A stretch of 7,828 bases of DNA from Bacteroidota bacterium (GTDB taxonomy: Bacteria > Bacteroidota > Bacteroidia > Flavobacteriales > Flavobacteriaceae). The stretch covers positions 1 to 7,828 of the forward strand of contig JAACDD010000165.1 in NCBI GenBank assembly GCA_009937085.1, given 5' to 3'. Positions 7,399-7,828 of the stretch are shown here, one piece after another; position 1 is the stretch's first letter; each line of letters begins with the position of its first letter. Made by a program: the position numbers and the translations under genes. Below the pieces are notes generated by a model, which searched no databases, was not told where the DNA came from, and was given only the letters and a program-made list of their open reading frames with translations.

Positions 7399-7404
7399 CT
7401 AATG

Positions 7405-7431
7405 AAAAGCCGGTATGATGCGGATGCTTTT
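7405..7431 (-). other. Bulged hairpin just after rpsO
   Basis: On the minus strand AAAAG (7431-7427) pairs with CTTTT (7409-7405), and CCG (7423-7421) with CGG (7412-7410), leaving a three-base bulge CAT (7426-7424) and an 8-nt loop. It starts 6 nt beyond the rpsO stop codon. The stem ends in TTTT but no longer T-run follows, so it is at most a weak attenuator. By analogy with E. coli, where the rpsO-pnp spacer holds an RNase III processing hairpin, it may instead be a processing or 3'-end stabilising structure (inference). Confidence 0.4.
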
Positions 7432-7437
7432 ATGTGC

Positions 7438-7707
7438 TTACTTACGAATGCCTAACTCCTTAATTAAGGAACGGTAGCGTTCGATGTCTTTGTTCTTTAA
7501 ATAGTCCAAAAGACTTCTTCTTTTACCAACCAACATAACTAATGAACGCTCTGTGTTGTAATCTTTGTGATTTTTTTTCAGGTGTCCTGTTAGGAAATTG
7601 ATTCGGTTTGTAAATAAAGCGATTTGTCCTTCTGTACTTCCGGTATCTTTTTCAGATTTACCGTACTTTTTGAAGATTTCAGCTTTGTTTTCTTTACTTA
7701 GTGACAT
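7438..7707 (-). CDS. rpsO: 30S ribosomal protein S15
   Basis: Primary-binding protein of the small ribosomal subunit; it binds the 16S rRNA central domain and helps platform assembly. The 89-residue product has the canonical length and all-helical fold signature: DTGSTEGQIALFTNRINFLTGHL (21-43) and HKDYNTERSLVMLVGKRRSLLDYLK (47-71), with the rRNA-contact residues H47, D49 and the SLVMLVGKRR segment. I chose the ATG at 7707-7705. The frame stays open to an ATG at 7764, but the 19 extra residues are unlike any S15, and that upstream ATG lies inside the -7 promoter box. The neighbour downstream is pnp, the same order as in many bacteria. Its leader contains a hairpin that may allow feedback control by S15. 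Confidence 0.98.
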   Translation of the reverse strand: MSLSKENKAEIFKKYGKSEKDTGSTEGQIALFTNRINFLTGHLKKNHKDYNTERSLVMLVGKRRSLLDYLKNKDIERYRSLIKELGIRK

Positions 7708-7738
7708 GCCAATATTATTGTAAATGATTTTTATGCAA

Positions 7739-7757
7739 CTTCGAGTTTTTCTCGAAG
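7739..7757 (-). promoter_or_regulatory. 5' leader hairpin of rpsO mRNA
   Basis: On the minus strand CTTCGAG (7757-7751) pairs perfectly with CTCGAAG (7745-7739) around an AAAAA loop. The first stem base falls about where transcription should begin, 4 nt after the -7 box, so the mRNA would carry a hairpin at or near its 5' end, about 31 nt before the start codon. Such a structure may protect the transcript from decay or serve as part of an S15 autoregulatory site; S15 represses its own mRNA in several bacteria through unrelated leader structures. There is no T-tract after it, so it is not a terminator. Confidence 0.6.
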
Positions 7758-7761
7758 GCTG

Positions 7762-7769
7762 CAAATATA
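7762..7769 (-). promoter_or_regulatory. rpsO promoter, -7 box TATATTTG
   Basis: The minus strand reads TATATTTG, a perfect match to the Bacteroidota -7 consensus TAnnTTTG used by the primary sigma factor. It lies 54 nt upstream of the rpsO start codon. No clear TTG or TTTG -33 box is visible at the usual distance; GTTTC about 15-16 nt upstream is the nearest candidate. Transcription would start around 7754-7757 (estimate). Confidence 0.75.
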
Positions 7770-7810
7770 GTATAATTATTGGTTGAAACTACGCCTCGGC
7801 TGAAAGTGGA

Positions 7811-7828
7811 CGATTTAAAATTAAATCG
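7811..7828. repeat. Palindrome at the right window edge
   Basis: CGATTTAA (7811-7818) and TTAAATCG (7821-7828) form an exact 8-bp inverted repeat separated by AA. It lies about 40 bp upstream of the rpsO -7 box and touches the window end, so longer arms cannot be assessed. It may be an operator, or the stem of a terminator for a gene beyond the edge. The rest of 7770-7810 shows no gene or recognisable element. Confidence 0.4.

Noticed and set aside
7708..7764. Longer rpsO starting at the upstream ATG (108 residues)
   Set aside because: The extra 19 residues do not resemble S15, the 89-residue form has the canonical length, and the upstream ATG overlaps the -7 promoter box, so it would not be in the transcript.
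1..7828. A mobile element, CRISPR array, defence system or new gene cassette
   Set aside because: Every long open frame on the coding strand belongs to a recognised family, spacers are short, and there are no long direct repeats, transposase motifs or phage genes.

Overview
The window looks like chromosomal core-genome DNA from a member of the Bacteroidota, most likely Flavobacteriia. The reasons are a short primary sigma factor of the Bacteroidota type without region 1.1, a perfect Bacteroidota-style -7 promoter box (TAnnTTTG) before rpsO, AT-rich intergenic spacers without Shine-Dalgarno sequences, and the PNPase N-terminal style (MIPNVHTSTIDLGDGR). The genus cannot be fixed from this sequence.

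All seven supported genes lie on the minus strand, so transcription runs from right to left. In that order they are: a promoter and a structured leader (about 7708-7769); rpsO (ribosomal protein S15); a 92-nt spacer with two possible RNA structures; pnp (polynucleotide phosphorylase), ending in a strong intrinsic terminator (5084-5118); rpoD/sigA (primary sigma factor); rpe (ribulose-phosphate 3-epimerase), whose start overlaps the rpoD stop as TAATG; an M48-family metalloprotease lipoprotein; a DUF885 putative metallopeptidase lipoprotein; and galE (UDP-glucose 4-epimerase), cut by the left edge so that its C-terminal part is missing. No stretch over 300 bases lacks a gene.

Functionally there are two blocks. 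The rpsO-pnp block couples ribosome assembly with RNA turnover, an arrangement also known in many other bacteria. After the pnp terminator, rpoD and rpe form a tightly coupled pair. The two lipoprotein peptidases and galE follow with gaps of 50, 24 and 41 nt, so all five could share a transcript, although an imperfect stem-loop lies between rpe and the M48 gene. The lipoproteins probably act in the cell envelope; galE supplies sugar nucleotides for surface polysaccharide or galactose metabolism.

I found no mobile element, CRISPR array, tRNA, rRNA, phage gene or unrecognised gene cassette, and no clear new biological system. The points most worth a second look are non-coding: a hairpin at the predicted 5' end of the rpsO mRNA, paired repeats around a CAACA pentamer tract in the pnp leader, a dyad between the pnp terminator and rpoD, and the side-by-side pair of envelope metallopeptidases.
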